Assembly: GCA_964451365.1 (NCBI GenBank)
Contig: CAYVIB010000033.1
Location: 1 to 57,650 of the forward strand
DNA length: 57,650 bases
DNA from: CAYVIB01 sp964451365
Lineage (GTDB): Bacteria; Pseudomonadota; Gammaproteobacteria; Pseudomonadales; Cellvibrionaceae
Direction of reading: 5' to 3'
Shown here: positions 20,101 to 27,564 of the stretch, one piece after another
Layout: each line of letters starts with the position of its first letter
Numbering within the stretch: the stretch's first letter is position 1
The notes under the pieces: model-generated
Told to the model about the DNA's origin: nothing
The model's database searches: none
The model's input: the letters and a program-made list of their open reading frames with translations, nothing else
Made by a program: the position numbers and the translations under genes

Positions 20101-21282
20101 GCTCACGGGAAAGGTTTTGAGTTATTGGTAACAGCGCTGTATCACGCGCTTAATGAATTTGGTGGTACCGTAGGAGTGGCAAATCCCGAGCGGTATGAAA
20201 TTTTGCTTTCTGACCCGCGAGACAGAAACAATCTGATAAAGGTTGGAATTATGGATGATGGCTTATTTGGTGGTCTGACCGATTATGATGGCTCGCCCCA
20301 CCAACGCAAGCCGGACCTGATTCTGGCGGGAGAAGATACCAGTAAGAGACATTGGGTGGAATTAAAATCGTGGAAGTATAGTAAAGATAGACCCAGATAT
20401 TTGAATACAGATGGAAAAACGCTAAACAGGCGTATTTTTATACCGTGGGACGGCAGAAACAAGGATAAGGCGGGTAATGCCAGGGGTAAACTCAATTTTC
20501 GTGCAAACGCGCACAAACAGTTTTTTCTTGATTTTGTGGCGAGCAGAGATACTTTGTTTGCGGATCACTGGAAAGATAAACCTTACGAAGATTTTAAACC
20601 AGCCAAACATACTACTTGGATTCAGGTATGGAAGTCTGGCAGAAGAGAGTGGCGTACTTTAGAGAAAGTAAACGGCAAATATCGCATAAGTGAAAAAATG
20701 GCTTCAATTAATGTGGCAACACCCTGGATAGATGAAGATAAGATCGTATCTACGACAACACCTCAATTCAGGGCGCTACAGAGCTTTCTTGCTCAGGCGC
20801 CGGAGCACCTGAAAGAAAGCGCTTTTCAGAACACGGTGGGCTATAAAAAGAGCGAGCATGCGAAATATGTAGACAAGCAAGTTACGCATACTTTTGCCGA
20901 ATTTTCTGAAAGTGACATTCGCCCGTTTACAGTAATGACATTTTTGGCGTCGGAGGCGGGTGGGTCAGACGATGCCAAGAACTTATTTAAACAGATGGTA
21001 TCTGAGTTCGCGGGGGATGAATACGGCGAGCTTTTGGCAGCGATGGAGTCGGGAGAGCTTACCGAAGAGATGGTGGACCAGCTGCGGGAAAAAATTGTAG
21101 AGAAAATGCAGGAAATTTTGGGTCCGGTAAAATGGCTTTTTGTCAGAATACCCATTCTTTCGGATATTGAAGATGCAGCAGCCGATTACGTGCTGGGCGA
21201 CGAAGTTGAGGCGTTGAGAAAACATGCCGCGGAAATGAAACTGCCCGAATTTCTTTTTGAGAATGCTTGTGAGGCCCCATAG
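14173..21282 (+). CDS. Giant secreted protein with C-terminal PD-(D/E)XK nuclease-like domain (candidate polymorphic toxin)
   Basis: A 2369-residue protein with an unusually long N-terminal extension (about 50 residues) before a hydrophobic signal segment (about 54-76, followed by TYAQ). The first ~900 residues match no family I know. Later parts include a Big_1/invasin-like Ig domain (about 1106-1290), a LamG/concanavalin-like region (about 1310-1540) and a conserved-looking pre-toxin segment. From residue ~1976 a restriction-endonuclease-fold signature appears: GKGFE (E1983), KPD (D2048), then VELKSW with E2063 and K2065, the E...PD...ExK order of this superfamily. About 215 mostly helical residues follow. 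A secreted DNase is therefore plausible, but not shown. The sequence becomes AT-richer from about 16.8 kb: by hand count 65% GC at 16201-16260 and 37% at 18301-18360. The next gene overlaps its stop by 1 bp, typical of toxin-immunity pairs. A broken paralogue of residues ~335-586 lies at 23237. Confidence 0.7.
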   Translation: MSGVTTIMQRRIIQAFRTFQVDWGGPRTGELANPNNNPDAACWNSFHSFQSTGWIASRLLACLLSLFLITTGLNPTYAQTPSIGGKWGYVMTRTVVRDENGQPFIVEYDEQGKEIREVPLPGPYQNARDQLLILQAEEYRFHKQRLDQFKETYEETLAADARLLTVPAFMGDTYPTADKSTQIAPQQPPEHVKSVLVRGQSNRILDDPASLILLSFPLDLANDNVPVGDNARSIVVSPDGQILYASDNTIGYRTGFFGDPNEPQDSTFRLRVEDPDTIFGPVAGARVFVPEVYPGGADGSDNSGRYSMTYLLPTCPLGGFEYMTDLFVELRYKNFMPQGAPSIPYYLRSQAWDYCYASLTPSGTLGPPVYTSNGGGSIVNLNMYVDVMFVSGHIKLVNAAGEAVPLGNTTTFKAFDEEEEDTLTEVYDFNGDGQNDHVEKGAILNQRKVGDNCTSILDEQGQVIEVFVRESQFCNTDTEADMQGVWFETQNEFPDLVRIMDKEKRIEDIGLLDTISAEDYKNTDILIFREATGQLVMERRGLPSEEIEGSREAVAYDEDEERVAYRVMLRGPKDRDLNIGGASRAGGFEQWAARSYLTEPFSKREANHLKPGEYIEIVAINRSTGYIGTQRVQLKSAADNGGALGIGAKTITMRPPNLKIWAEREYNVEHGLTSGENSDRLYTVGAEGASLTSDTTVTIYTEWLDHDGSALPEGLGDDNGEQYGLTGRLAKVVSDGGSLQAVAQSDLADFPIAPGRKTQALQVASNQSFAEHFYVHVIGKPKDQECGDVCPNFTDTGAVLGAAPPYDTRPRFLTPFYVPLFDEEQHWEEYNAYRELQRNYNPDNTNGGVKPLKPLPAYAWKYRPEYQFSRFQLEMRAVNRVQEDEESNETKIDVLRADNPIISDSDDFVEALYSLIGSEFERLTPIDGEQQLVLALGEHEQLIELGENRTIRFDNIEHLARLDVEDYLSMRLYTNNDAGNILWEWAFLGLSVGVVSQDKIVGDDVVYISADEPTVDLGAVLIGYSALSPEKIAELPEQVKWSVVSGNASIEPAISDLSRSGVAETTVKLSPQARNTVVVKAELLGDESASDLSVALEVIPGTPAVISPLTTSGAAYVKGVGEAEVTATIRDQHGNLVISGTPVEFREQGHINLKSYTAFANKGTVSAVVTGGGVAGSYPLALNVGTLSQSTDVSVLPLHIEFIGLPDTLIAGQKYDLQARISGGTGLLENIFVDLGSDAGLITAMDTVTDSQGIVNFTYKAPLAPGNYNLGVKLDINSPHIQPIEVVRPTGQNKLNAQQYYLVSGAQNMSGMALTNFRGEAGTLSLPDSNALVLAGNEGDAWTLEFDTAHFLNSDPVYFSRFSSVRWDELRKYDSNFNGVSRSDSSIDGIYSLAFNSINGEEATWNLLHSEDFEIAEPSYNFWFEPRESGKVLNVAKGSITLEYSGGTLTAGIRTAESFVEQAIQGITDNEWIAVAVGVRNGIFYFAVDEQMVTTPLNGAIDYGTVANDDIWLTLGGGAEGRIAGLRIYDNQRPSLIALGSTSGTFDPTGEQHVNISVTPAYTQSAVAIPGVTVAIHRASGETTKINVLNGRIARRLASNYFDINAESSVNMDSVMRTMPMTENFPDPRMAVSSLSQRMVLRGNQEVAVENVIANMSWISYEPRYAALHDKVDRLKQIFADQGQLEMTLYAAEYLQEATIQANYGDPLWMRAMSTGLTVMAELAETRPEHVQLIGDAIKSRKDFWTWIRVLGLPANAWVGDSIPIPRPDMTCDKVDVEVNHGTLFEFSSTPCRANGAQMGAFIDVFLDVEPQISTNPELLTTYVATTLSSLPHTSVDFRHLFPPHNFVVAGTDRSLLIQEAHAAPVWLYAVRAMAIGIKQAIRKGAGGAPANFVAFMQGGTNSRVTRWEMLAALAYLDSRLDGTPCASGNCKKLNAQVSETVIQDTASWFAGLGLAKSGDIPDEDLLKRNCQVANNAHGKGFELLVTALYHALNEFGGTVGVANPERYEILLSDPRDRNNLIKVGIMDDGLFGGLTDYDGSPHQRKPDLILAGEDTSKRHWVELKSWKYSKDRPRYLNTDGKTLNRRIFIPWDGRNKDKAGNARGKLNFRANAHKQFFLDFVASRDTLFADHWKDKPYEDFKPAKHTTWIQVWKSGRREWRTLEKVNGKYRISEKMASINVATPWIDEDKIVSTTTPQFRALQSFLAQAPEHLKESAFQNTVGYKKSEHAKYVDKQVTHTFAEFSESDIRPFTVMTFLASEAGGSDDAKNLFKQMVSEFAGDEYGELLAAMESGELTEEMVDQLREKIVEKMQEILGPVKWLFVRIPILSDIEDAAADYVLGDEVEALRKHAAEMKLPEFLFENACEAP

Positions 21283-22022
21283 TGATTTTTGAAAATAGTG
21301 AAAAGGCGATAGCTATTAAAAGTTTTCGATATCTTTGGGAAACGGAAAATAAGGAGTGGCTGGCTAACAGAAAAAGAAATTGGGTTGTTCTTGTTAAAGA
21401 TGAGTTTTATGATTGTCCTGCTTCTGAACTAAAGAGATATAAAAACTACTATTTAACTGGGAAACGAGAGGAATATATTCATCCTGCAACACTATTTTTG
21501 TTAACACCTTTTGGTTCGCCTGAAGAGGCAAAAAACTTCACTATGTCTCCGGCTTGTGATGATCCAGAAAGATTGCTAAGTAGCTTTGTTGTTATATACG
21601 CAAATAGTGCCATCAATGCAAACATTCTTCGTCCACAAGTTAAGTGCTTTTCAGATGGAGTGCTTGGTAAGGAATATAAACCGATTGAGGTGGGAGTGGG
21701 AGTAAATAGAAAGAATATCTCTCCGGAGCCATCTTTCTGGTCGGCACAATATATGGGGTTGTCGGTTAAGTATTTTAAAGATAGAGACAAGGAATATAGT
21801 CCTGTAGTGGATGTCTTGGATTATTTTGTGTCGGCGTTAAAGTATGCAGATAATCCTTCCCATCGTCGTCAAAAGGATATGGATATTCTATTGCATATAA
21901 TAAATAGTGACATAGCTGCGAGCGATCCAAGACCACTTGCGCAGGAATTTTTGGCTAACTTAAAACTGAAGGAAAAGGAAATAGTGGAAAACTGGAATCT
22001 TCATGAGAAAGCGGACGAATAG
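21282..22022 (+). CDS. Unknown 246-residue protein, candidate immunity protein for the upstream nuclease
   Basis: I recognise no family. The GTG start shares its G with the upstream TAG stop (tag/gtg, 1-bp overlap), so translation is coupled to the giant toxin-like gene. The protein has no signal peptide or membrane segment and appears cytoplasmic, mixed alpha/beta, rich in Lys, Glu and aromatic residues. By hand count GC is 37% over 21301-21360, far below the upstream housekeeping-like composition but like the 3' half of the toxin gene, suggesting the two arrived together. The immunity role rests only on position, size, coupling and composition. Confidence 0.6.
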   Translation: MIFENSEKAIAIKSFRYLWETENKEWLANRKRNWVVLVKDEFYDCPASELKRYKNYYLTGKREEYIHPATLFLLTPFGSPEEAKNFTMSPACDDPERLLSSFVVIYANSAINANILRPQVKCFSDGVLGKEYKPIEVGVGVNRKNISPEPSFWSAQYMGLSVKYFKDRDKEYSPVVDVLDYFVSALKYADNPSHRRQKDMDILLHIINSDIAASDPRPLAQEFLANLKLKEKEIVENWNLHEKADE

Positions 22023-22047
22023 GGCCTGACGCCGGAGGGAGCTTGGC

Positions 22048-22470
22048 ATGGCAAGTTATTTATCAGTTTTGTTTCAGTGCGATACTCCTGCTCGTGCTCG
22101 AATTTTAGCGGATATGCTTGAGAGAGCGACCAGACCAGTATTTGATGATGATTTGCCTGAGGAGGAACGGCCGCTTTTCAGGGTTGTTGAGGATATTGAA
22201 TTTCCTGTCTACACAGAAGTGAATGATAATGAAGTGCTTGCTCGTTGGGATGATGTCGAAGGGTTTGCAATAAGAGACCTTTTGCCTCTGATTAAGTTGG
22301 GAGATGTTGATATAGTGTTGGCGCACGAAATACCAGATGATCCGCTTTCGTTCGACGAAGATCTCGAGGATGGTTGGTATTGGCGGAAGGTAGGGGATAA
22401 GTATGAAGCCTGCTCGCCCAAGGAGATATCAAAGCATTTTGGTAAGAAGATGATAAAGCGGGTGGATTAG
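22048..22470 (+). CDS. Unknown acidic 140-residue protein, possible second immunity or accessory protein
   Basis: A small, strongly acidic cytoplasmic protein with Asp/Glu-rich stretches (for example DDDLPEEE and DEDLEDGW) and a basic C-terminal tail. It starts 26 bp after the preceding gene with a good GGAGG ribosome-binding site 9 bp upstream of ATG 22048. AT-rich composition and position match the preceding gene. Many nuclease immunity proteins are acidic, which makes an immunity role plausible, but no family was recognised. Its last 4 bp overlap the convergent signal peptidase gene. Confidence 0.6.
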   Translation: MASYLSVLFQCDTPARARILADMLERATRPVFDDDLPEEERPLFRVVEDIEFPVYTEVNDNEVLARWDDVEGFAIRDLLPLIKLGDVDIVLAHEIPDDPLSFDEDLEDGWYWRKVGDKYEACSPKEISKHFGKKMIKRVD

Positions 22471-23147
22471 TTTGTTTGGGGAAGATAGAAGGGACGGACA
22501 AATCGAAGTTTCATTTTTCCCTTTATAAATTGTTTACCCACTAGTCCAAAGTGACGACTATCAACGCTTTTTCCCTTGTTGTCACCTAGCAGATATAGCT
22601 GGTCTTTTGAAGACCGACTAAGGTGGTCCGGTTTTTTCATTATTCGCTTGATATAGATGCTGTCTTTCCCGTTCAAGCTGAAAACTACAATATCGCCCAC
22701 TTCCGGTACGTTAAAGCTGTAGTGCCAGGTGTCTACTAGAACGATGTCGCGATCTTGCAGAGTTGGCGCCATGGAGACTGAAGTGACCTTGTAAAGCTGG
22801 AAGCCGAAAATATAGGATTTCAGCGCGAACACTGCCAGCAGTACTAACGGGCAAAGTAATGGAAAGGCTACTAAAAGCCATTTTTGCTTCCTTGAAGAGA
22901 AGGGGATAGTGTCGAAATTTTTAGCGCTGCTAACAGCCGAATATAAATGCCACCCAACAAAAATAAAGATAAACAAATAAATACCATGAACGGTAACAAT
23001 CAATCGGCTAAATGCCAGCAGGAAAAGAGCACCGTAGAAGGTCATCTGTATCAAGAAGGCTTGTTTTAGTTTACCCTGAGCTGCATGACCCCAGCCCGGG
23101 ATAATAAGACCGAGTACCGGATGAATTAAGTTTCGTTTGAGCATCAA
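22467..23147 (-). CDS. lepB: Signal peptidase I (S26 family), divergent, with extra N-terminal membrane segments
   Basis: A 226-residue S26-family serine protease that would remove signal peptides at the periplasmic face of the inner membrane. The catalytic Ser125 lies in SVSMAPTL and the general-base Lys167 in YIKRI. The box E motif is present as LLGDN followed by SVDSRHFG. Hydrophobic segments at about residues 27-65 and 90-115 precede the catalytic domain, and the N-terminus resembles small TM proteins with a PGWGHAAQGK motif. It is not in the usual lepA-lepB-rnc context, so it is probably an additional signal peptidase. It converges on the toxin/immunity genes with a 4-bp overlap. A dedicated role in processing the neighbouring giant exported proteins is possible but only positional. 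Confidence 0.85.
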   Translation of the reverse strand: MMLKRNLIHPVLGLIIPGWGHAAQGKLKQAFLIQMTFYGALFLLAFSRLIVTVHGIYLFIFIFVGWHLYSAVSSAKNFDTIPFSSRKQKWLLVAFPLLCPLVLLAVFALKSYIFGFQLYKVTSVSMAPTLQDRDIVLVDTWHYSFNVPEVGDIVVFSLNGKDSIYIKRIMKKPDHLSRSSKDQLYLLGDNKGKSVDSRHFGLVGKQFIKGKMKLRFVRPFYLPQTN

Positions 23148-23236
23148 ATGGGTTATAGCTTTTTACTGTTGAAAGCACTGACAGTGGATTGTTTTAAGGA
23201 AGATAACAGGTAAAACCTGAAAGACCAAGATCGCTG

Positions 23237-23878
23237 CTTCATGCCCCAGGGTTCACCATCCATCCCTTACTACCTGCGCTCCCAGGCCTGGGACTACTGC
23301 TACGCCTCCCTGACGCCCTCGGGTACGCTCGGACCGCTGGGTAACACCACCACCTTCAAGGCCTTCGACGAAGAGGAGGAAGACACCCTCACCGAAGTCT
23401 ACGACTTTACGGCGACGGCCAGAATGACCACGTGGAGAAGGGAGCCATCCTCAATCAGCGCAAGGTGGAGGGCAGCTGTACGCCCATCTTTGACGACAAA
23501 GGGCAAGCGATCGAAGCCTTCGTGCGCGAAAGCCAGTTCTGTAACGCCGACACCGAAGCGGACATGCAGGGAGTCTGGTTCGAGACACAAAATGAATTTC
23601 CCGACCTGGTCCGGATCATGGACAAGGAAAAGCGAATCGAGGACATCGGCCTGCTCGATACCATCAGCGCCGAGGACTACAAGAACACCGACATCCTGAT
23701 TTTCCGCGAAGCCACAGGCCAGTTGGTGATGGAACGCAGGGGCCTGCCATCCGAAGAGATCGAAGGCTCCCGCGAAGCCGTCGCGTATGATGAAGACGAA
23801 GAGCGCGTTGCCTATCGCGTGAGGCTGCGCGGCCCCAGGGACCGGGACCTTAACATCGGCGCGCCAGCCGCGCCGGCG
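23237..23878 (+). pseudogene. Frameshifted remnant of a paralogue of the giant toxin-like gene
   Basis: This 642-bp stretch aligns end to end with 15174-15931 of the giant gene. The length difference is fully explained by a 114-bp in-frame deletion (15271-15384, flanked by CCG microhomology), a 1-bp deletion near 23408 and a 1-bp deletion near 23860. Most of it is nearly identical, but a patch around 23465-23515 differs at many codons (EGSCTPIFDDKGQAIEAF against GDNCTSILDEQGQVIEVF). It is therefore an older paralogue or a mosaic rather than a simple recent copy. It has no signal peptide, nuclease part or intact frame. Confidence 0.9.
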
Positions 23879-24111
23879 TCTTTCACGATTTAAGCTTTTA
23901 ACCGCCCACCCCAGACGGCTTGGTCATTAGGACGTCGGACCGCGAGAGGATAGCTACCAGCCTGGAAGACCGCTTTTGATGGGCCAACAGAGTAGCAATC
24001 TCCCTCTTCCAAGACAGGCCGACCTTCACTTCTCGGCTCACATATATCTCAATGCATCTAATAACGCCATTTGTTATGCGTACAAGCCATTAATTTCACT
24101 GGTGATTCATA

Positions 24112-24140
24112 TTGCATTAATAAAAATATTCTCGTAGTAT
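24112..24140 (+). promoter_or_regulatory. Candidate sigma-70 promoter of the xyloglucan/fucose locus
   Basis: TTGCAT at 24112-24117 and TAGTAT at 24135-24140 are separated by exactly 17 bp within an AT-rich stretch upstream of the TonB-dependent receptor. The predicted transcript would have a ~170-nt leader. This is a motif match only. Confidence 0.35.
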
Positions 24141-24262
24141 CTGTCGCGTAAGATTACATATAAAAATAAAATCAAATATAAATGAGTAGAGCATAGAGGA
24201 GGCCTTTACCAGGCTACGTGTGGTTGAGTAGATAAAAGTCCTTTGTCCCGGGGTAGGATGTT

Positions 24263-24283
24263 CCCATTGCCAATGGGCATTTT
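24263..24283 (+). promoter_or_regulatory. Short leader hairpin with trailing T run, possible attenuator
   Basis: CCCATT and AATGGG form a 6-bp stem with a GCC loop (24263-24277), followed by CATTTT. It sits 35-55 bp before the receptor start at 24318. The stem is short, so an attenuating role is speculative. Confidence 0.25.
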
Positions 24284-24317
24284 GTCTTCTTCGATAAAAA
24301 CAATAAGCGAGGTGCTT

Positions 24318-27300
24318 GTGGAAAATAAAATCCTAAGTAAGGCGATTCAGTCGCCGGTCAAGAAAAAGCTGTTTGCTTTGCCTACCCAGGCATCAGTGTT
24401 GGCCATGTGCATAATGGGCGTTATCGGGCCAGCAGCGTGGGCGCAGTCGGAAAATGAGGAATCCGCGGCAATAGAGGAAGAGGTTATTGTGACCGGTCTG
24501 CGGGGTACACTGCAGTCGGCGCAGGACATTAAACAAAATGCTGATACTTTCGTTGACTCCATTGTTGCGGATGACATTGCCAACCTTCCTGACCGTAGCG
24601 TGGTTGAAACATTACAACGTGTTCCCGGCGTGACGATCGATCGTTTTGTTTCCCGAGGTGATCCCGAGCATTTGTCAGGTGAGGGTGTGGGAATATCCAT
24701 TCGCGGTTTGACCCAGGTTCAGGGCTTGCTTAACGGGCGAGAAGGCTTTACCGCCAATGGCGGTCGAACATTGAGTTTCGAGGATGTACCGCCGGAACTG
24801 ATGGCAGGCGTCGATGTATATAAAAACCAGACCGCCGATATGGTTGAAGGCGGGTTGGGTGGCAAGGTCAACCTGCGCACACGGATGCCGTTGGACATTG
24901 ATGAACGTCTGATGGCTGTTACTGCTACCGCCAATTATCAAAATTTTGTCGAGGAAACGACACCAGGCTTCTCAGCGCTGTACAGCGACCGATGGGATAC
25001 AGCTATCGGCGAGGTTGGTGTGCTTTTGGATTTGGCTTATTCAGAGTTGGAAGGCCGAATCGACATTCTTTTCAATCGGCCCTATTTCCCGCGAGACGAT
25101 ATTCCCGGTGCCAGCGGAACTGTATGGGTACCTCGCGGGGCGGACTGGCGCACAGAGCGCACTTATCGGGACCGTCAGGGCGCTTATGCGGCATTTCAGC
25201 TGCGCCCGAACGACACCTCAGAATACTTTCTGACGATATTCCAGAGCGCCTATGAATTTACCTGGGACGAAAACGCACTCTTCGTTGACAATGATCCATA
25301 CAACATTTTTTCCGAAGATGGCCCTGGTGGTCCGCCTGTTTCCGCGACAACCAGCGGCGACTGGGAGTTTGACCAAAATGGCGTGTTCCAGAGGGGCACG
25401 TTGACCGGTTGGTCGTTTGACGATACTGACGGCGATGGTGCATCGGATACATGGAATCAGATTGGCATCCCGATGGGCTCGGATGTCCGCGTTTCGAGTC
25501 GCGAATCAGAAACTACGGACATTTCGCTGGGCGGTGAATGGGATATCGGCGGTAATTGGGTTATTACCTCCGACCTGCAATATGTTAAAGCCACTACCAA
25601 GGCGCTGGATTCCACCATTGGTGGCGGGTTGACGATGCCGCCAATGTATTTGGATGTCAGCGGCGATCTTCCGGTGATCAACGCCGACCAGGAGTTCCTG
25701 AGCAACCCGGAGAATTTCACTATCGGCTTTACCATGGATCATCAGGATGATAATGAGGCTGAACAGGTAGCGTGGCGGATCGACGCGGAACACAAGTTTG
25801 ATCACGACTTTTTCAAGTCGGTCAAGTTCGGCGCGCGTATTGCCAATCGGGATCAAACCTTGATTAACACCGGCTACAACTGGCGGGCAGTTATTCAGCC
25901 GTGGATGCGCTGGTGGGCTTTATCAGGTACCGATCCGCTACCAAATATGTATGATCTTGGTCTGAGCGAAAATCAGATCACCATCAACCGGTTTGACAAC
26001 TTTTTCCGAGGGGACCTTCCTATTCCCGGCGCTGTCGTTGCGCCTGACGTTTCGCTGGCCGCCGGATATCCGGATAGTTATTACACTATTCATAATGGTG
26101 CTCTACCCTATTATCTGGACGGCTCCGGACAATTTTCCGTTGATCCGGATACGGGTGAGCGGGTGACCAACTTTGCTCCCACACTGATTGATCCCAGCCA
26201 CCGTAATGAGCAGGAGCAGGATGTGCAGAGTCTCTATGCCATGGTGAATTTTGGTCGGGAGGACGGCATTGTCGGCGGCAATGTCGGTGTTCGCTGGGTT
26301 CGAACCAAGAACTCCGCAGGTGGATTTATCGTATTTCCCGACGTATCCAGTTTGCCGAGCGAGTTGCAACCCGTTTTTGATCAGCCGGATTTGCCGGTCA
26401 CCGTGGTTAACGAATATGACCAGGTCTTGCCAAGCTTTAACCTGCGCGTGAACTTGACTGACGAATTGCTGGCGCGGATGGCATGGTCTCGCGCAATGCA
26501 CCGACCGGACTTCAGCGATATGCAGGGTTACATGAAGTTATCTGTTAACCTGAATGATGGTGCCACCAACGGCTCCACCGACCCGAATGACTACAACGGG
26601 TCGGCCGATGGCGGCAACCCAAATCTGAAGCCCATGACAGCGGAAATGGTCGACCTGTCCCTGGAATGGTACTACAGCGATATCGGTAGCGCCTGGTTTA
26701 ACCTGTTCTCGAAGAATGTCAAAGGGTTCATTCGCGACCAAGTCTTTATTGATACCTATAACGATTTTGACTACCGGATTCTTCGTCCGGCCAATCAGGA
26801 CAGCGCCTACATCAATGGATGGGAGCTGGGTTGGCGTCACTTCTTCGAATCGGGTATTGGCTTTGAAGCAGCCTATACGCGAATCAACAGCGAAACCGCC
26901 GTCGACGAAGACAGTATCCCGGTGGACACCGATGGCACTGTCTATGACTCTGACAGTGTGCCGTACGAAGGGTTGTCAGAAAACTCATACACTATTACCA
27001 CAATGTATGAAAACGACTTGGTTTCCGCCCGTCTGGCATACACTTGGCGCGACGAGTTCCTGTTGTCCGTCGGTCCCAATGGCTACAACGGAACGTTCAA
27101 TGGCGTGAACTGGCGGCTGCCGGTGTACCAGGATAATTATGGACAGTGGGATGGTTCGATTTTCGTGAACCTGAGCAGTAACATCTCTCTGGGACTGGAA
27201 GCGAACAATCTGACCAATGAGGAAATCAGAACGATCCAGAAACAACTTAGCGCCGGTACCCACACTGCCAGCGCATCTGTCACGGACACCCGCTACGCAC

Positions 27301-27326
27301 TTACTCTGCGTGTCAAGTTCGATTAA
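24318..27326 (+). CDS. TonB-dependent receptor, probable xyloglucan-oligosaccharide importer
   Basis: An outer-membrane beta-barrel receptor of about 1002 residues. I chose GTG 24318 because it has GAGG 5 bp upstream and leads to a signal peptide ending in AAWAQ. After the signal comes EEVIVTGLRGTLQSAQ and a plug domain containing DRSVVETLQRVPGVTIDRF, typical of the TIGR01782 (Xanthomonas/Caulobacter carbohydrate) class. The protein ends in an aromatic-terminated beta strand (LTLRVKFD). It leads the cluster of GH95, GH35 and GH31 enzymes, which matches the xyloglucan locus of Cellvibrio japonicus, so uptake of galacto- or fucosylated xyloglucan oligosaccharides is likely. A stem-loop follows the stop. 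Confidence 0.9.
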   Translation: MENKILSKAIQSPVKKKLFALPTQASVLAMCIMGVIGPAAWAQSENEESAAIEEEVIVTGLRGTLQSAQDIKQNADTFVDSIVADDIANLPDRSVVETLQRVPGVTIDRFVSRGDPEHLSGEGVGISIRGLTQVQGLLNGREGFTANGGRTLSFEDVPPELMAGVDVYKNQTADMVEGGLGGKVNLRTRMPLDIDERLMAVTATANYQNFVEETTPGFSALYSDRWDTAIGEVGVLLDLAYSELEGRIDILFNRPYFPRDDIPGASGTVWVPRGADWRTERTYRDRQGAYAAFQLRPNDTSEYFLTIFQSAYEFTWDENALFVDNDPYNIFSEDGPGGPPVSATTSGDWEFDQNGVFQRGTLTGWSFDDTDGDGASDTWNQIGIPMGSDVRVSSRESETTDISLGGEWDIGGNWVITSDLQYVKATTKALDSTIGGGLTMPPMYLDVSGDLPVINADQEFLSNPENFTIGFTMDHQDDNEAEQVAWRIDAEHKFDHDFFKSVKFGARIANRDQTLINTGYNWRAVIQPWMRWWALSGTDPLPNMYDLGLSENQITINRFDNFFRGDLPIPGAVVAPDVSLAAGYPDSYYTIHNGALPYYLDGSGQFSVDPDTGERVTNFAPTLIDPSHRNEQEQDVQSLYAMVNFGREDGIVGGNVGVRWVRTKNSAGGFIVFPDVSSLPSELQPVFDQPDLPVTVVNEYDQVLPSFNLRVNLTDELLARMAWSRAMHRPDFSDMQGYMKLSVNLNDGATNGSTDPNDYNGSADGGNPNLKPMTAEMVDLSLEWYYSDIGSAWFNLFSKNVKGFIRDQVFIDTYNDFDYRILRPANQDSAYINGWELGWRHFFESGIGFEAAYTRINSETAVDEDSIPVDTDGTVYDSDSVPYEGLSENSYTITTMYENDLVSARLAYTWRDEFLLSVGPNGYNGTFNGVNWRLPVYQDNYGQWDGSIFVNLSSNISLGLEANNLTNEEIRTIQKQLSAGTHTASASVTDTRYALTLRVKFD

Positions 27327-27339
27327 TGGTAAAGAACCT

Positions 27340-27358
27340 GCACTCTCGGGGAGAGTGC
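27340..27358 (+). terminator. Stem-loop after the receptor gene
   Basis: GCACTCTC and GAGAGTGC form a perfect 8-bp stem with a GGG loop 13 bp after the stop. No clear T run follows, so it may be an mRNA-stabilising or partial terminator structure separating receptor and enzyme expression. Confidence 0.4.
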
Positions 27359-27564
27359 GGGGTTCATAAATAGACATGCGCAGTTGCTCACGCTGCGTAT
27401 GGCAGCTCACTGGATACCCGGTACCTCTGTGGTTCGAGGGCCAGTATCAATGTGAGGTTGGTTGTCGGGATAGGTTTCTTTAAATATCCCCGTGGCGCGC
27501 CGGTTTTCCTCTCACCGCGTCGCGCTGCGTTTCTCTAACTTTTTTACGGGGTATAGGTAGTTTC

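Larger units (their letters stand above)
23879..24317. other. Intergenic and leader region upstream of the TonB-dependent receptor
   Basis: No credible gene is seen here. The left part is GC-balanced debris after the pseudogene. The section 24060-24200 is very AT-rich and contains a promoter-like pair (24112-24140). A short hairpin followed by TTTT (24263-24283) lies in the presumed leader. The frame of the receptor extends upstream to GTG-like codons, but there is no signal-peptide logic before 24318. Confidence 0.5.

Noticed and set aside
14173..21282. Rhs/YD-repeat or filamentous-haemagglutinin toxin carrier
   Set aside because: No YD repeats, RHS core motif, haemagglutination-activity domain or CdiA-type VENN motif could be found in the translation.
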